From an uncultured Lachnospiraceae bacterium (GTDB lineage: Bacteria; Bacillota; Clostridia; Lachnospirales; Lachnospiraceae): a DNA stretch of 64,000 nucleotides. The stretch's first letter is position 1, and the number at the start of each line of letters is the position of its first letter. Shown here one piece after another: positions 52,532 to 64,000 of this stretch. The translations under genes were made by a program, and so were the position numbers. Below the pieces are notes generated by a model. That model searched no databases. It saw only the letters and a list, made by a program, of their open reading frames with translations, and was not told the origin of the DNA. Where the stretch lies: contig CAMZDG010000009.1 of assembly GCA_947305245.1 (NCBI GenBank), forward strand, positions 1 to 64,000, read 5' to 3'.

Positions 52532-53418
52532 CCCCAAGGCTTATTTACGTGCGCTCCCGTAAAGGAAACCACTGCAATCTCCTTCCCCCAATTATCGGTG
52601 ATCATCACTTCATAAAAGCAATTCGTCCTGCCGTCCTTGATGAGCTTCGCCTCCGCATACAGGATGCTGCCCTTGGACATGTTCAGGAACGTCGCCTGCC
52701 CCACAAGGCTCACAGAAAGATTTTCTTTTTCGAAATTCGACGCCACGGCGAACGCAAAGTCCGCAAGCGTATAAATGCACCCGCCCATAATTCCGCCGTA
52801 CGCATTCTTATGATCCGCCGTAAGAGGCATGCTGCACTTCGCGTAGTTTTCGCCAAATCTGTCGATCCGGATGCCGGAAAGCTTTGTCGCATACAGATCC
52901 TTCGAAAAGATCGCCCTTGCTTCCTCCAGCCTTCTGACGTAGGTGCTCGTCTTTCTCACGTAGGTCGTCCGCGTAAACTTCACGTCCGTGCCGACCGTCT
53001 CCCCGATCATGAGATCGAATTCCTCTTTGTCGAATTCCGGGAAGAAAGTGTCACCGCCCTCGATCTCGAGATCCACCTCCGTGACGTACATCGCGTCCAC
53101 GATCGGCATCGCCTCCTTGAACAGGCCATATCCTCCCGAGATAAATACGTCGCGGTCTCCCGCTGCCTCAAGCGCTTCTTTCAGTGATTTCACGGTCAGT
53201 AAGTTCTCTCCCGTGAACTCCTTCGTGTTCGACACCACAATGTTCATACGGTTCGGCAGTGGCCTTCCAATCTCCTCATAAGACTTCCGCCCCATGACCA
53301 CCACGTTCCCCGTGGTCAACTCCTTAAACTGCTTCTGCTCCCCCTTGATCCTCCAGGGGATCCTTCCCTCTTTTCCGATCACGTTATTCTTAGAACGCGC
53401 TACGATCAGTCCAATCAT
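52528..53418 (-). CDS. Dihydrofolate reductase fused to a hotdog thioesterase domain
   Basis: Residues 1-160 are DHFR: MIGLIVARSKNNVIGKEGRI, PWRIKGEQKQFKELT, VVMGRKSYEEIG and FISGGYGLFKEA match folate and NADPH sites. Residues 165-296 are a PaaI/hotdog domain (AKCSMPLTADHKNAYGGIMG; GCIYTLADFAFAVAS; VGQATFLN), usually an acyl-CoA thioesterase. I know no standard link between the two activities. Start at 53418 follows AAAGGG. It begins one base after the cbiD stop and is coupled to the HD gene. Confidence 0.85.
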   Translation of the reverse strand: MIGLIVARSKNNVIGKEGRIPWRIKGEQKQFKELTTGNVVVMGRKSYEEIGRPLPNRMNIVVSNTKEFTGENLLTVKSLKEALEAAGDRDVFISGGYGLFKEAMPIVDAMYVTEVDLEIEGGDTFFPEFDKEEFDLMIGETVGTDVKFTRTTYVRKTSTYVRRLEEARAIFSKDLYATKLSGIRIDRFGENYAKCSMPLTADHKNAYGGIMGGCIYTLADFAFAVASNFEKENLSVSLVGQATFLNMSKGSILYAEAKLIKDGRTNCFYEVMITDNWGKEIAVVSFTGAHVNKPWG

Positions 53419-53419
53419 G

Positions 53420-54547
53420 TCATAAACCCTTTCCGTCAATCAATTGATGAAGCATATCCTCGGCCCCTGCACTCTTTGCCAGCAGCCCATATTGGTTCGC
53501 ATACGTCATGCACTCGATTTTTAGATTCTCCCCGGCGCGCTTTCGCAGGAAGAACATGATCCGCTCCATGACATAGGCCATGGCCGCCTCCAGTTTCCCT
53601 TCTTCCAGGAGAATCCGAACGCCCTCTTCGGTCACGTTCCCATCTAGTATAGCACGGGCACTGTCCGCACTGCAACCTGCTTTTAAGCCTGCTGCGGCCA
53701 GCAGCTCCATGCGGCAGTCACCCTCCTTGGAATGCGTGTTCATCATACCGCCCGAAACCTTGATGAGTTTCCCGATATGCCCCGTGAGAAGCATCCCTGA
53801 AAAGCCGATCTCTTTCGCCATGTCGATCGTATCCCCAATGAAATTGGAACATTTCACGCTCCGGTCAAGATCATAATCATAAGTCTTCTTCATGAACTCG
53901 AGTCCATAATTTCCCGGTGAGACGGCCACGTAGGTCTGTCCCAGGGCACGCTTCTGATTCAGCTCCACGCGGATGGTATCGAGCAAAGCCTTAGAGCTCA
54001 TGGGCTCCACAATGCCGCTTGTGCCGAGGATGGAGATGCCGCCGAGGATTCCAAGCCGCGGGTTGAAGGTCTTTTCCGCAAGCTCCCTTCCCTCCGGCAC
54101 CGATATGATCACGCGAAGCCCCCCGCGGTAATCACAGACGTTGCAAACCTCAAGCACTTCCTTCTCGATCATCTCCCGCGGCACGTGATTGATCGCCGCA
54201 TTCCCGACCGGCTGATCCAGCCCGGGAAGCGTCACTCTCCCGACACCCTCCCCACCGTCGATCAGAATCCCTATCGCATCCGCGTAGGTCACTTCCGCAA
54301 ACACGTGGCATCCCGTCGTTATGTCCGGGTCAGAGCCGCCGTCCTTGATGACCGCGCATTTCACCAGTTCCTCCTGCCTCGTGATCTCCACAATCTCCGC
54401 ATGATAAGGAATCCCCTTTGGCGTCTCGATCGTAATATCCGTCTTTTCTTTTCCCGTGAGGAGCATATAAGTCGCTGCCTTCGCCGCAGCCGCCGCACAG
54501 CTCCCCGTCGTAAACCCAAACCTTATTTCACCCGTATTCTCCGCCAT
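53420..54547 (-). CDS. cbiD: Cobalt-precorrin-5B C1-methyltransferase
   Basis: CbiD methylates C1 in the anaerobic route. The 375-residue protein opens with FGFTTGSCAAAAAKAA, then CAVIKDGGSDPDITTGCHVF, GEGVGRVTLPGL and GNYGLEFMKK, all typical. The ATG at 54547 has AGGTGG five bases upstream. It presupposes anaerobic, cobalt-early synthesis. Confidence 0.95.
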   Translation of the reverse strand: MAENTGEIRFGFTTGSCAAAAAKAATYMLLTGKEKTDITIETPKGIPYHAEIVEITRQEELVKCAVIKDGGSDPDITTGCHVFAEVTYADAIGILIDGGEGVGRVTLPGLDQPVGNAAINHVPREMIEKEVLEVCNVCDYRGGLRVIISVPEGRELAEKTFNPRLGILGGISILGTSGIVEPMSSKALLDTIRVELNQKRALGQTYVAVSPGNYGLEFMKKTYDYDLDRSVKCSNFIGDTIDMAKEIGFSGMLLTGHIGKLIKVSGGMMNTHSKEGDCRMELLAAAGLKAGCSADSARAILDGNVTEEGVRILLEEGKLEAAMAYVMERIMFFLRKRAGENLKIECMTYANQYGLLAKSAGAEDMLHQLIDGKGL

Positions 54548-54661
54548 CATAGCCACCTATAACTCCAACCGCAAACATAGATCACGCTGTATGCGCATGC
54601 TCCAACGTTCCATACATGCCCCTCGCTTCACGTGCATGATCTCGCTTTACACAAGCCCTAC

Positions 54662-55039
54662 TCACTGCAGGAACACACTTGCCATCTCCCCCAGCCCATA
54701 CTGGGTCGCGATATCCTTCAGCCCCTGCTTCACTTCCTCGCGACTGAAATGATGCTCCGCAAGGAACGAATCCGTCTTGTCGTTCAAATAAGAATAAAAC
54801 AACACCGCAACCCCAAGACTCCCCGGATCCGAATCCTCCGTCAGCTCATACACCTGATTCTCCGCTTCCTCGATCCTGCCCGCATCCACCAGATCATACA
54901 AGGATTCCAACGTCTGCCTCTGCTGCGCATCCTCCAGAAGCTCCATCGTCGGTGCCTGCGTATCAACGCCAAATAATAGTTTTAGGATCGCGCGCACCAT
55001 TTCCTTGATCAGGCGCATGATATAATCTTGTTCAAACAC
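54662..55039 (-). CDS. DUF6483 family protein
   Basis: The 125-residue helical protein begins MFEQDYIMRLIKEMVRAILK, the opening typical of DUF6483, a small TPR-like family of Clostridia with unknown role. It starts with GTG, GAGGG eight bases upstream. It lies 22 bases after the YjbR-alkyltransferase gene. Confidence 0.75.
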   Translation of the reverse strand: MFEQDYIMRLIKEMVRAILKLLFGVDTQAPTMELLEDAQQRQTLESLYDLVDAGRIEEAENQVYELTEDSDPGSLGVAVLFYSYLNDKTDSFLAEHHFSREEVKQGLKDIATQYGLGEMASVFLQ

Positions 55040-55061
55040 TTACTAGCCCTCACTCTTTTTG

Positions 55062-55688
55062 TCAATATTTCCACTGGAACTTGCCAAGATCAACCCTTCC
55101 GTCAAAAACCTCCACGCCTTCCGCGATAAGCAATTTCGCCTGCGCGCCGCTTCCCCCGAACGCGAATTCCCCAGCCAATTCTCCCTTGGCATTCACCACG
55201 CGAAAGCAAGGAATCCCATCCGTGTCTGGATTCTTATGAAGCGCATTCCCGACGGCCCGCGCCATCTTCCGGTCGCCCGCCAGCTCCGCGATCTGCGAAT
55301 AGGTCGCGACGTGACCATACGGGATCTTTTTCACCGCCTCATAAATCCGCTTCGCAGGGCTGTCGCTGACAAGGTCATAGCTCTCCGCGATCATCATCTT
55401 TACGTCCTCTTCGGGAATGCTCCCGTCCATGATGACCGTGTTCCAATGATCCTTGTTCTGGTGATAGCCAGGGATCACGGAGGCATAGACTCTTCGCCAG
55501 AAGAACGCCTTGTCCGGATCCACCTTGAGATTCAGGCAGAGATTCCCGTCCTTTTCATAGGTCCAAAGAAACGCCTTCTTATTCCCGGCATACCGCACCA
55601 GCTGCCAGTTCACGTCATGAAACGGCGCGTCCTGATAAGTATCCGGAAAGGAAAGGCCAAATTGTAACACTTCTTCTCTCGTTTCCAT
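55062..55688 (-). CDS. YjbR/MmcQ domain fused to an O6-alkylguanine alkyltransferase-like domain
   Basis: Residues 1-108 are MmcQ/YjbR, a DNA-binding-like fold (FPDTYQDAPFHDVNWQLVRY; FLWTYEKDGNLCLNLKVDP). Residues 112-208 are the alkyltransferase domain (RIYEAVKKIPYGHVATYSQI; RAVGNALHKNP; GIPCFRVV). The active-site motif PCHRV reads PCFRV: the Cys stays, but the His of the catalytic triad is Phe. Full repair activity is therefore doubtful; DNA damage binding remains possible. The start overlaps the cbiC stop as TGATG. Confidence 0.85.
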   Translation of the reverse strand: METREEVLQFGLSFPDTYQDAPFHDVNWQLVRYAGNKKAFLWTYEKDGNLCLNLKVDPDKAFFWRRVYASVIPGYHQNKDHWNTVIMDGSIPEEDVKMMIAESYDLVSDSPAKRIYEAVKKIPYGHVATYSQIAELAGDRKMARAVGNALHKNPDTDGIPCFRVVNAKGELAGEFAFGGSGAQAKLLIAEGVEVFDGRVDLGKFQWKY

Positions 55689-56326
55689 CAAGCTTCATCC
55701 ACCCCATAAAGCAATGCATTACAAATAGCGGCCGCGATATTGCTGCCGCCCTTTCTTCCACGATTGATGATAAAGGGAACCTTTGAATTCAGGAACAATT
55801 CCTTCGCCGGTACCACGTTCACGAACCCCACCGGAACGCCGATCACGAAATCCGGCGTGAACTTCCCCTGCTCCATCTGCTCATACAGCGAGATCAGCGC
55901 CGTCGGCGCATTCCCGATGGCAAAGATCACGGGACCCGGAAGCGCCGCTGCCCGCTCCATACTCACGGTCGCCCGCGTCACCTGTCGCTCCTTCGCCTCT
56001 GCCGCCACGTCATCGTCTGCCATAAAGCAGTGCACCTCTCCGCCATACTGCGCGAGCTTTTTCTTATTGATCCCCGCCTTCGCCATATTCGTGTCCGTGA
56101 CGATATGCGCGCCGCGCCGGATCATGTCCCTGGCGATCCAAATGGCATTCTCTGAATAGACCAGCGTCTCCGCATAATCGAAGTCCGCGCTGGTATGGAT
56201 CACGCGCTTCGTGACGGGCTCCTGCTCCTTGGGAAGCACGATCCCCCGCTGCGCGAGCTCCTCCCCTATGATCTCAAAGCTGCGCCGTTCAATGTCCCCC
56301 GGCAATACGTACTCGATGGAATTCAT
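55688..56326 (-). CDS. cbiC: Cobalt-precorrin-8 methylmutase
   Basis: CbiC moves a methyl from C11 to C12 to give cobyrinate. The 212-residue protein has the catalytic His in VIHTSADFDYAETL and the GNAPTALISLYE and IGVPVGFVNV motifs of the CbiC/CobH family. AGGGGAG precedes the ATG. Coupled to the following gene. Confidence 0.95.
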   Translation of the reverse strand: MNSIEYVLPGDIERRSFEIIGEELAQRGIVLPKEQEPVTKRVIHTSADFDYAETLVYSENAIWIARDMIRRGAHIVTDTNMAKAGINKKKLAQYGGEVHCFMADDDVAAEAKERQVTRATVSMERAAALPGPVIFAIGNAPTALISLYEQMEQGKFTPDFVIGVPVGFVNVVPAKELFLNSKVPFIINRGRKGGSNIAAAICNALLYGVDEA

Positions 56327-56420
56327 CCCTTTTCTCCCCTGTATTTCCCCATTCGGCCGATCAATTTCTCATGCTTCGTCACTTCTGATTTTATCAGCTC
56401 GATCAGCCGCATATATTTCT

Positions 56421-57590
56421 CTATTTCTGCTTCTTCATCAGCTCAATTAGCCGTATGTTCTCGTCATGACGCTTCACCGCCACGCGGTAATATCCCGCGC
56501 CAAGCCCGTCATAATCCCTGCAATCCCGGATCAGAACGCCCTCCGCAAGAAGTGCATCATATAGCGTTGCCTTCTTTGACGCGTCTCTCCTTGCCAAATT
56601 CTTCTGAGACAGGTCATGCATTGGCGCATCCTTCTCCCATCGAAACAGGAGATAATTGACTGCGGAGGGATAAACATAAGCGCCAAGCTTTCTAAGCTCC
56701 GCCTCCAGATAACTCTGCTCCTCGGCGATCGCCCTGCGACTCTCTGCCAGCCAATCTGACATAGATAATGCCGCGACTCCCGCCAGCTGCGCAGGGAGCG
56801 ACACGTTCCACTCTGAGAGCTGCTCCTCCAAGGCTTCCACGGGGATCTCGCTGCCACAAAGAAGATATCCCAGCCGTATGCCCGGCATGGCAAAACTCTT
56901 CGTGAAAGCCCGCAGGATCATAAGCTTGGGATACCCCGCAATCGCCCTGGTCTCTGAACAATCCGAAACCATCTCTTTCATCAGTTGCGACTTCGAGTGA
57001 CCCGAGGCAATCTCTGTCATGGAATATGCCTTCGGATCTTCCACAAGCTCCATAAAGCACTCATCTATCGCAAGGATCGTCCCCGTCGCCTCACATACCT
57101 TTGCAAGCTCCGCCATCCACTCCCGGGGCATCACCCATCCCACGGGATTCGAAGGATTCGCAAGGAAAATGAGCTCCGGCTTCTTCTCGCGTATGGTTTG
57201 TTTCAATTCCTGAAAGGATGCTTCCGAGAGACCAAAGCCCTCTTCCTCCTTGAGGAAAAAGGAGTCCCACTGACAGCCCTCCGCGCGCAGCGCCTTCTGA
57301 TAACCCGAAAATCCGGGAGCCAGAAGGAGCGCCGTCTTCGGTTTTCTCCACCTGCAGATTGCCTGGATCAGTTCCGAAGCACCGTTGCCGCAAAGGATCC
57401 TCTCCGGATCCCAGGAAAAATGCTTGCCAAGCGCCTCTCGCAGCGCTTCGCATTTCGGATCCGGATATGCCTCCGCGAGGTTGCACCCCTCTGCCAGTGC
57501 CTCCCGCACCTGCTCCGGCATACCCATGGGATTCACGTTGACGGAAAAATCCAGCGATATTCGATTTCGATAGACGTCTCCGCCGTGCAT
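56421..57590 (-). CDS. cobD: Threonine-phosphate decarboxylase
   Basis: CobD makes aminopropanol phosphate for the nucleotide loop of cobalamin. The 389-residue PLP enzyme of the histidinol-phosphate aminotransferase type begins HGGDVYRNRISLDFSVNVNP (typical of CobD), with LANPSNPVGW and the PLP Lys in LRAFTKSFAMPGIRLGY (about 225). AAGGAGGAG precedes the ATG. A short copy of its last codons lies beyond the stop at about 56387-56410. The 85-base gap to lacZ has no room for a cobalamin riboswitch. Confidence 0.88.
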   Translation of the reverse strand: MHGGDVYRNRISLDFSVNVNPMGMPEQVREALAEGCNLAEAYPDPKCEALREALGKHFSWDPERILCGNGASELIQAICRWRKPKTALLLAPGFSGYQKALRAEGCQWDSFFLKEEEGFGLSEASFQELKQTIREKKPELIFLANPSNPVGWVMPREWMAELAKVCEATGTILAIDECFMELVEDPKAYSMTEIASGHSKSQLMKEMVSDCSETRAIAGYPKLMILRAFTKSFAMPGIRLGYLLCGSEIPVEALEEQLSEWNVSLPAQLAGVAALSMSDWLAESRRAIAEEQSYLEAELRKLGAYVYPSAVNYLLFRWEKDAPMHDLSQKNLARRDASKKATLYDALLAEGVLIRDCRDYDGLGAGYYRVAVKRHDENIRLIELMKKQK

Positions 57591-57675
57591 GCCTCTCCTC
57601 CTTGGTATAGGATCATCTTTTCATGAAACATCCATTCATGTTACGTGTGAATGACCTTTTGCATCCAGCATGGCA

Positions 57676-60789
<3,114 letters not shown>

Positions 60790-60807
60790 CTAAGTATTTT
60801 CCTGATC

Positions 60808-61113
60808 CTAAAAGGTATAGGAATCCCAGTTTCGGGATGCGGTGTCGAAGCGGCTTTTCTGTTCAAAGAGCACATTGTTCATCCATCCGATGGCATCCGT
60901 CACGCCGTCCTCATCGAAGGAAAACGTCGCACGCGTCTTTTCCTCCTCCGGCGTCGTGATAAAATTGAATGGCTCCGGCCATACCGTCACCAGAAGCTTT
61001 TTCCCCTCCTCGTCCTCCACCTTCTCCAGGCGATAGCGCATCCCCTGATGGCTTCCGGAATACTCCAGTTTCTTTAGATATTCCATGGACAAAATGTCTT
61101 CTCTTTTGATCAT
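60808..61113 (-). CDS. Hypothetical protein, 101 residues
   Basis: No family is recognised. A well-made small protein (LKKLEYSGSHQGMRYRLEKV, then VTVWPEPFNFITTPEEEKTR) with many aromatic residues, ending NWDSYTF. GGGAGG precedes the ATG. It is 36 bases before lacZ and likely shares its transcript. A hairpin GCCGC/GCGGC lies just upstream in the gap to sigE. Confidence 0.6.
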   Translation of the reverse strand: MIKREDILSMEYLKKLEYSGSHQGMRYRLEKVEDEEGKKLLVTVWPEPFNFITTPEEEKTRATFSFDEDGVTDAIGWMNNVLFEQKSRFDTASRNWDSYTF

Positions 61114-61238
61114 GTCTTACGCCTCCCAAAGCAGTGCCGCTTTATGTAACGCGGCATGCTTCCATTATACAATCCCGGGGAGGTTTTGCCAACTTGATTT
61201 TCACTTTCCAGGGGAGTTTTTTCCTCCCCGCCAAGGAT

Positions 61239-61973
61239 TCATTCCTGCAGGCTCATTTCCTTTTTGAGCTGCTTCATGATCTTCTTTTCCAGCCTGGAAA
61301 TATAGGACTGGGAAATGCCGAGAAGCTCTGCGACCTCTTTTTGCGTCATCTCCGTCTGATCCCTGGTCCCAAGGCCAAACCGAAGACGGATGATGAGCTT
61401 TTCCCTGTCATTTAATTTCGAGAGTGCCTTACGAAGGAGCCCCCTCTCCACTTGATTCTCGATGTCCTTATAGATCACGTCCTCCTCCGTCCCCAGGATG
61501 TCGGAAAGGAGCAGCTCATTACCGTCCCAGTCAACGTTCAGCGGCTCGTCAAAGGAGACCTCCAGTCTCGTCTTATTATTCCGTCGCAGATACATCAAGA
61601 TTTCATTTTCTATGCACCGCGAGGCGTAGGTGGCCAGCTTGATGTTCTTGCTGGGCTGGAAGGTGTTGATTGACTTGATCAGTCCAATGGTCCCGATGGA
61701 GATGAGATCCTCCACGCCCACCCCCGTGTTGTCAAATTTCTTTGCGATATAAACGACCAGACGTAGGTTATGCTCGATCAGCGTCGCCCGCGCCTCCTCC
61801 TTTCGGTCGGTTTCCAGAAGATCGATCACCATCGTCTCCCGGCTTGGATCCAGCGGCGGCGGAAGGATTTCGCTCCCTCCGACATAATATAATTCCCCTC
61901 CCTGCTTTTGTATGGATGGCCTGTCTCTTCGGATCCACCGGATCCCTAATCTTGCAGGCAGCTGTAATTGCAT
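61239..61973 (-). CDS. sigE: Sporulation sigma factor SigE (pro-form)
   Basis: The 244-residue protein has the pro-sequence and cleavage region [15 protein letters not shown] (about 27-40) cut by SpoIIGA, then sigma region 2 ([16 protein letters not shown]) and region 4 ([20 protein letters not shown]). SigE directs early mother-cell transcription. The ATG at 61973 follows GGCGGG. Its 5' end lies within the spoIIGA frame for about 206 bases. sigG, its usual neighbour, is not downstream. Confidence 0.95.
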   Translation of the reverse strand: MQLQLPARLGIRWIRRDRPSIQKQGGELYYVGGSEILPPPLDPSRETMVIDLLETDRKEEARATLIEHNLRLVVYIAKKFDNTGVGVEDLISIGTIGLIKSINTFQPSKNIKLATYASRCIENEILMYLRRNNKTRLEVSFDEPLNVDWDGNELLLSDILGTEEDVIYKDIENQVERGLLRKALSKLNDREKLIIRLRFGLGTRDQTEMTQKEVAELLGISQSYISRLEKKIMKQLKKEMSLQE

Positions 61974-62817
61974 GATCACCCGCCCGTTCCCCCTTCCCTG
62001 TTTTTCTTCTTGCTCTCGTTGACTCTGTCAGTATCTTGGGAGGAAGGATCAGACATGCCTCCTCATTTTCTCTCGCAGTTTCCTCTGGGCGGACCGCGAC
62101 AAACACCCCTTGAAGGCGAAGCGGCGGACCGCCCAGTTCCAAAGTAAGATCAGGAAGATAATACCCCCGGAGGATCCCCTTAGTCACCCCAACGGTACGA
62201 TATGGGATCGCGCGCCAAAGGGCATCCCCGCCCCAAAGAGCGGCCGCTTCCATGCCCTGCAGGACGCAGACCGGCTTTCCGGAAATTGGTTCATACAGGG
62301 AATTCCCCGTATCGACGAACGCCTTCATACGGATGCGCTTCCCATCCTTCTCCAGTATGGCAAAGCCCTCCTCCCTCCCCCCTTTCTTCACGCGGAAATA
62401 TAGAAGGATCGTCCCCAGGGCCGTGCCAAGGAGCTCCAGGGGCAAAAGGAGCCTAAGTCCCCCTTCCACCCCGGCAAGGCGCGTCAAAACCCGATGGGGA
62501 AGCACAACTGCGCTTCCAAGAAGAATGCTGCAGCGCAGGTACGCGCCGAGCACCGCCCGAATGCTTCTAAGGTCTCTCTCCCCAAGCGTGACCGAAGCCA
62601 TGGTGCCCATCTCCCCCATCCAAAGCAGTACCTTCAAGGCCGCCCCAAATGGCGAATAGACCGTCAGGGCAAAGGCTGCGGCGCAGGACATTGCCCCCAG
62701 GCAGATGCGAAGTACGGACGGATTTCCCCGAAGGCTTCGCCCCGTCAGCCAAAGCGTGCAGCCATTCCATACGGCAACCTCAAGGAACAAAAGATCATAA
62801 TAAATCTCAAGCTTCAT
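61768..62817 (-). CDS. spoIIGA: Sigma-E processing peptidase SpoIIGA
   Basis: SpoIIGA is the membrane aspartic protease that activates pro-SigE at the septum. The 349-residue protein starts [20 protein letters not shown], has about five N-terminal hydrophobic segments and the protease motif [11 protein letters not shown] (about 190). The usual end is reached near ILPPKILTE; the remaining 80 residues (Arg/Gly/Pro rich) are read in the frame overlapping sigE and look non-native, so a base change probably removed the normal stop. The ATG at 62817 fits the family, though its ribosome site is weak. Confidence 0.85.
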   Translation of the reverse strand: MKLEIYYDLLFLEVAVWNGCTLWLTGRSLRGNPSVLRICLGAMSCAAAFALTVYSPFGAALKVLLWMGEMGTMASVTLGERDLRSIRAVLGAYLRCSILLGSAVVLPHRVLTRLAGVEGGLRLLLPLELLGTALGTILLYFRVKKGGREEGFAILEKDGKRIRMKAFVDTGNSLYEPISGKPVCVLQGMEAAALWGGDALWRAIPYRTVGVTKGILRGYYLPDLTLELGGPPLRLQGVFVAVRPEETARENEEACLILPPKILTESTRARRKTGKGERAGDHAITAACKIRDPVDPKRQAIHTKAGRGIILCRRERNPSAAAGSKPGDDGDRSSGNRPKGGGAGDADRA

Positions 62818-62852
62818 GGCACCATTATAGAACGGGATCCTCCAAAAAAATG

Positions 62853-62889
62853 TCAAAAAAACAGCGGTAAGACGAAATTTCTTACCGCT
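62853..62889 (-). terminator. Intrinsic terminator of ftsZ
   Basis: A 10-bp stem (AGCGGTAAGA 62863-62872 with TCTTACCGCT 62880-62889) is followed on the minus strand by GTTTTTTTGAC. It separates ftsZ from spoIIGA. Confidence 0.85.
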
Positions 62890-62910
62890 GAAATCGACTT
62901 GATCTACTTC

Positions 62911-64000
62911 TTACTTTCTCTGAAGGAAATCCGGGATCTTCAAGGATTTCTCACTCACGTTGCTCTTTAAGTCAACAGGCTTATGTACCGGCTGGGAAAC
63001 CTGAATGGTAGGCTTTCCGGAAGGTGCGGGCTGCTGCTGTGCAACGGGAACGGGCGTTACGGGCGCCACGTTAGGCATCTGGGTCATTCTGCTCGCCGGG
63101 CTCGAAATGGGCTGGGTGAACATGGGCTTCTTGGAGAAGTTGCTGCTGAATCCAACCTGAAGGCCATCGGTGATGCCGGTTGCGATCACGGTCACGGAGC
63201 AAGCGTCCTTCATGGACTCATCATACTTCGCACCAAAGATTACGTTCAGCTCCTCGCCGCAGATCTCCTGAATGTAGCTTGCCGCGGTGTTCGCGTCAAA
63301 CAGGGAGATGTCACCGGAGATGTTCAGGATGATGTCGGATGCGCCGCGGATGGAGGTCTCGAGCAGAGGGCTCTCCACTGCCATCTTCACTGCGATCTCA
63401 GCCTTGTCATCGCCTTCGCCGTAACCGATTCCGATATGGGCGATACCCTTATTCTTCATGGCCGTCTGCACGTCTGCGAAGTCCAGGTTGATGATGGCGG
63501 GAACGTTGATCAGATCCGTGATTCCCTGCACTGCCTGCTGCAGTACTTCGTCAGCCTTCTTCAGAGCGTCCGGCATGGTCGTACGCTTGTCCACGATCTC
63601 CAGAAGCTTATCATTGGGGATCACGATCAAGGTGTCAACGCTCTCCTTCAAACGGTCAATACCGATCAATGCATTATTCATTCTCTGCTTTGCTTCGAAA
63701 CGGAAAGGCTTCGTCACAACGCCTACGGTCAGGCTGCCCTGATCCTTAGCCAGCTTAGCTACTACGGGTGCAGCACCGGTGCCGGTTCCGCCGCCCATAC
63801 CACAGGTAACAAATACCATGTCAGCTCCTGCCAGTGCGCTTGCGATCTCTTCCTTGCTTTCCTCGGCTGCCATCTCGCCAACCTCAGGCTTTGCTCCCGC
63901 GCCAAGACCCTTCGTGAGTTTCTCGCCCATCTGAAGGATTCTGGGTGCCTTACACAGACGTAATGCCTGCTTATCCGTGTTCATTCCAATGAAGTCAACG
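62911..64000 (-). CDS. ftsZ: Cell division protein FtsZ, 5' end outside the window
   Basis: The frame is open to the right edge ([20 protein letters not shown]), so about 40 N-terminal residues are missing. It has the tubulin signature [12 protein letters not shown], the T7 region [20 protein letters not shown], a Pro/Gln-rich linker and the conserved C-terminal peptide [10 protein letters not shown] that binds FtsA and other partners. FtsZ polymerises with GTP into the division ring. The order ftsZ-spoIIGA-sigE is common in Clostridia. Confidence 0.97.
   Translation of the reverse strand, partial: VDFIGMNTDKQALRLCKAPRILQMGEKLTKGLGAGAKPEVGEMAAEESKEEIASALAGADMVFVTCGMGGGTGTGAAPVVAKLAKDQGSLTVGVVTKPFRFEAKQRMNNALIGIDRLKESVDTLIVIPNDKLLEIVDKRTTMPDALKKADEVLQQAVQGITDLINVPAIINLDFADVQTAMKNKGIAHIGIGYGEGDDKAEIAVKMAVESPLLETSIRGASDIILNISGDISLFDANTAASYIQEICGEELNVIFGAKYDESMKDACSVTVIATGITDGLQVGFSSNFSKKPMFTQPISSPASRMTQMPNVAPVTPVPVAQQQPAPSGKPTIQVSQPVHKPVDLKSNVSEKSLKIPDFLQRK

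Noticed and set aside
57591-57675. Cobalamin riboswitch ahead of cobD
   Set aside because: The gap is only 85 bases and lacks a B12-box-like sequence.

Overview
This 64 kb window looks like chromosomal DNA of a spore-forming, moderately GC-rich member of the Clostridia, most likely family Lachnospiraceae. It carries the sporulation genes spoIIGA, sigE, sigG and a spoVB-like flippase, a ylmC/ymxH-type gene, nrdR, ftsZ, an anaerobic (cbi-type) cobalamin pathway, several glycoside hydrolases, strong AGGAGG ribosome sites and frequent GTG/TTG starts. No rRNA, tRNA, CRISPR array or complete insertion sequence was seen. The assignment rests on gene content only.

Layout. 0-6 kb: the first codons of gap, a PHP-family histidinol-phosphatase-like gene, a fused cysteine desulfurase/MnmA gene, a spoVB-like flippase, nrdR and a ylmC-like gene. 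6-11.4 kb: a GH43 enzyme, a membrane acyltransferase and a large PAS/GGDEF/EAL protein. 11.5-16.6 kb: uncharacterised proteins, a DnaQ-type exonuclease with a zinc ribbon and a duplicated fragment of its 3' end, palindromic intergenic repeats, three double-glycine-leader peptides and a deformylase. 17-27.3 kb is an accessory, visibly AT-richer region. It holds two copies (and one deletion derivative) of a small-RNA-like element with its own promoter and terminator, membrane proteins, a GIY-YIG-like protein, flavodoxins (one fused in frame to an SMI1 domain), two HEPN-like proteins, a PIN-domain membrane protein divergent from an XRE regulator, a phosphatase remnant and a fourth double-glycine peptide. 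27-35 kb: GH2 and Old-Yellow-Enzyme-type genes, an ASCH-GNAT protein, a secreted protein and a broken Rpn-type nuclease gene. 35-38.8 kb: sigG, a GT2 glycosyltransferase with an acyltransferase, and a DUF6935 protein.

38.9-57.6 kb is a broken-up cobalamin cluster, all on the minus strand: cobD, cbiC, cbiD, cbiF, cbiG, cbiH, a cobK-cbiE-cbiT fusion, cbiA and a Cys-rich small-domain gene. It is interleaved with unrelated enzymes (DHFR-thioesterase fusion, HD hydrolase, YjbR-alkyltransferase fusion, serine hydrolase, DUF4874/4832 protein, LDH2-type dehydrogenase). 57.7-64 kb: lacZ-type beta-galactosidase, sigE, spoIIGA and ftsZ (5' end outside the window).

Three traits recur: many gene fusions, low-complexity repeat insertions inside conserved enzymes, and short direct duplications at gene ends or starts. 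The best candidates for something undescribed are the repeated structured RNA element (17.1 and 21.8 kb), the orphan double-glycine peptides, and the HEPN/PIN membrane cluster with its divergent regulator.
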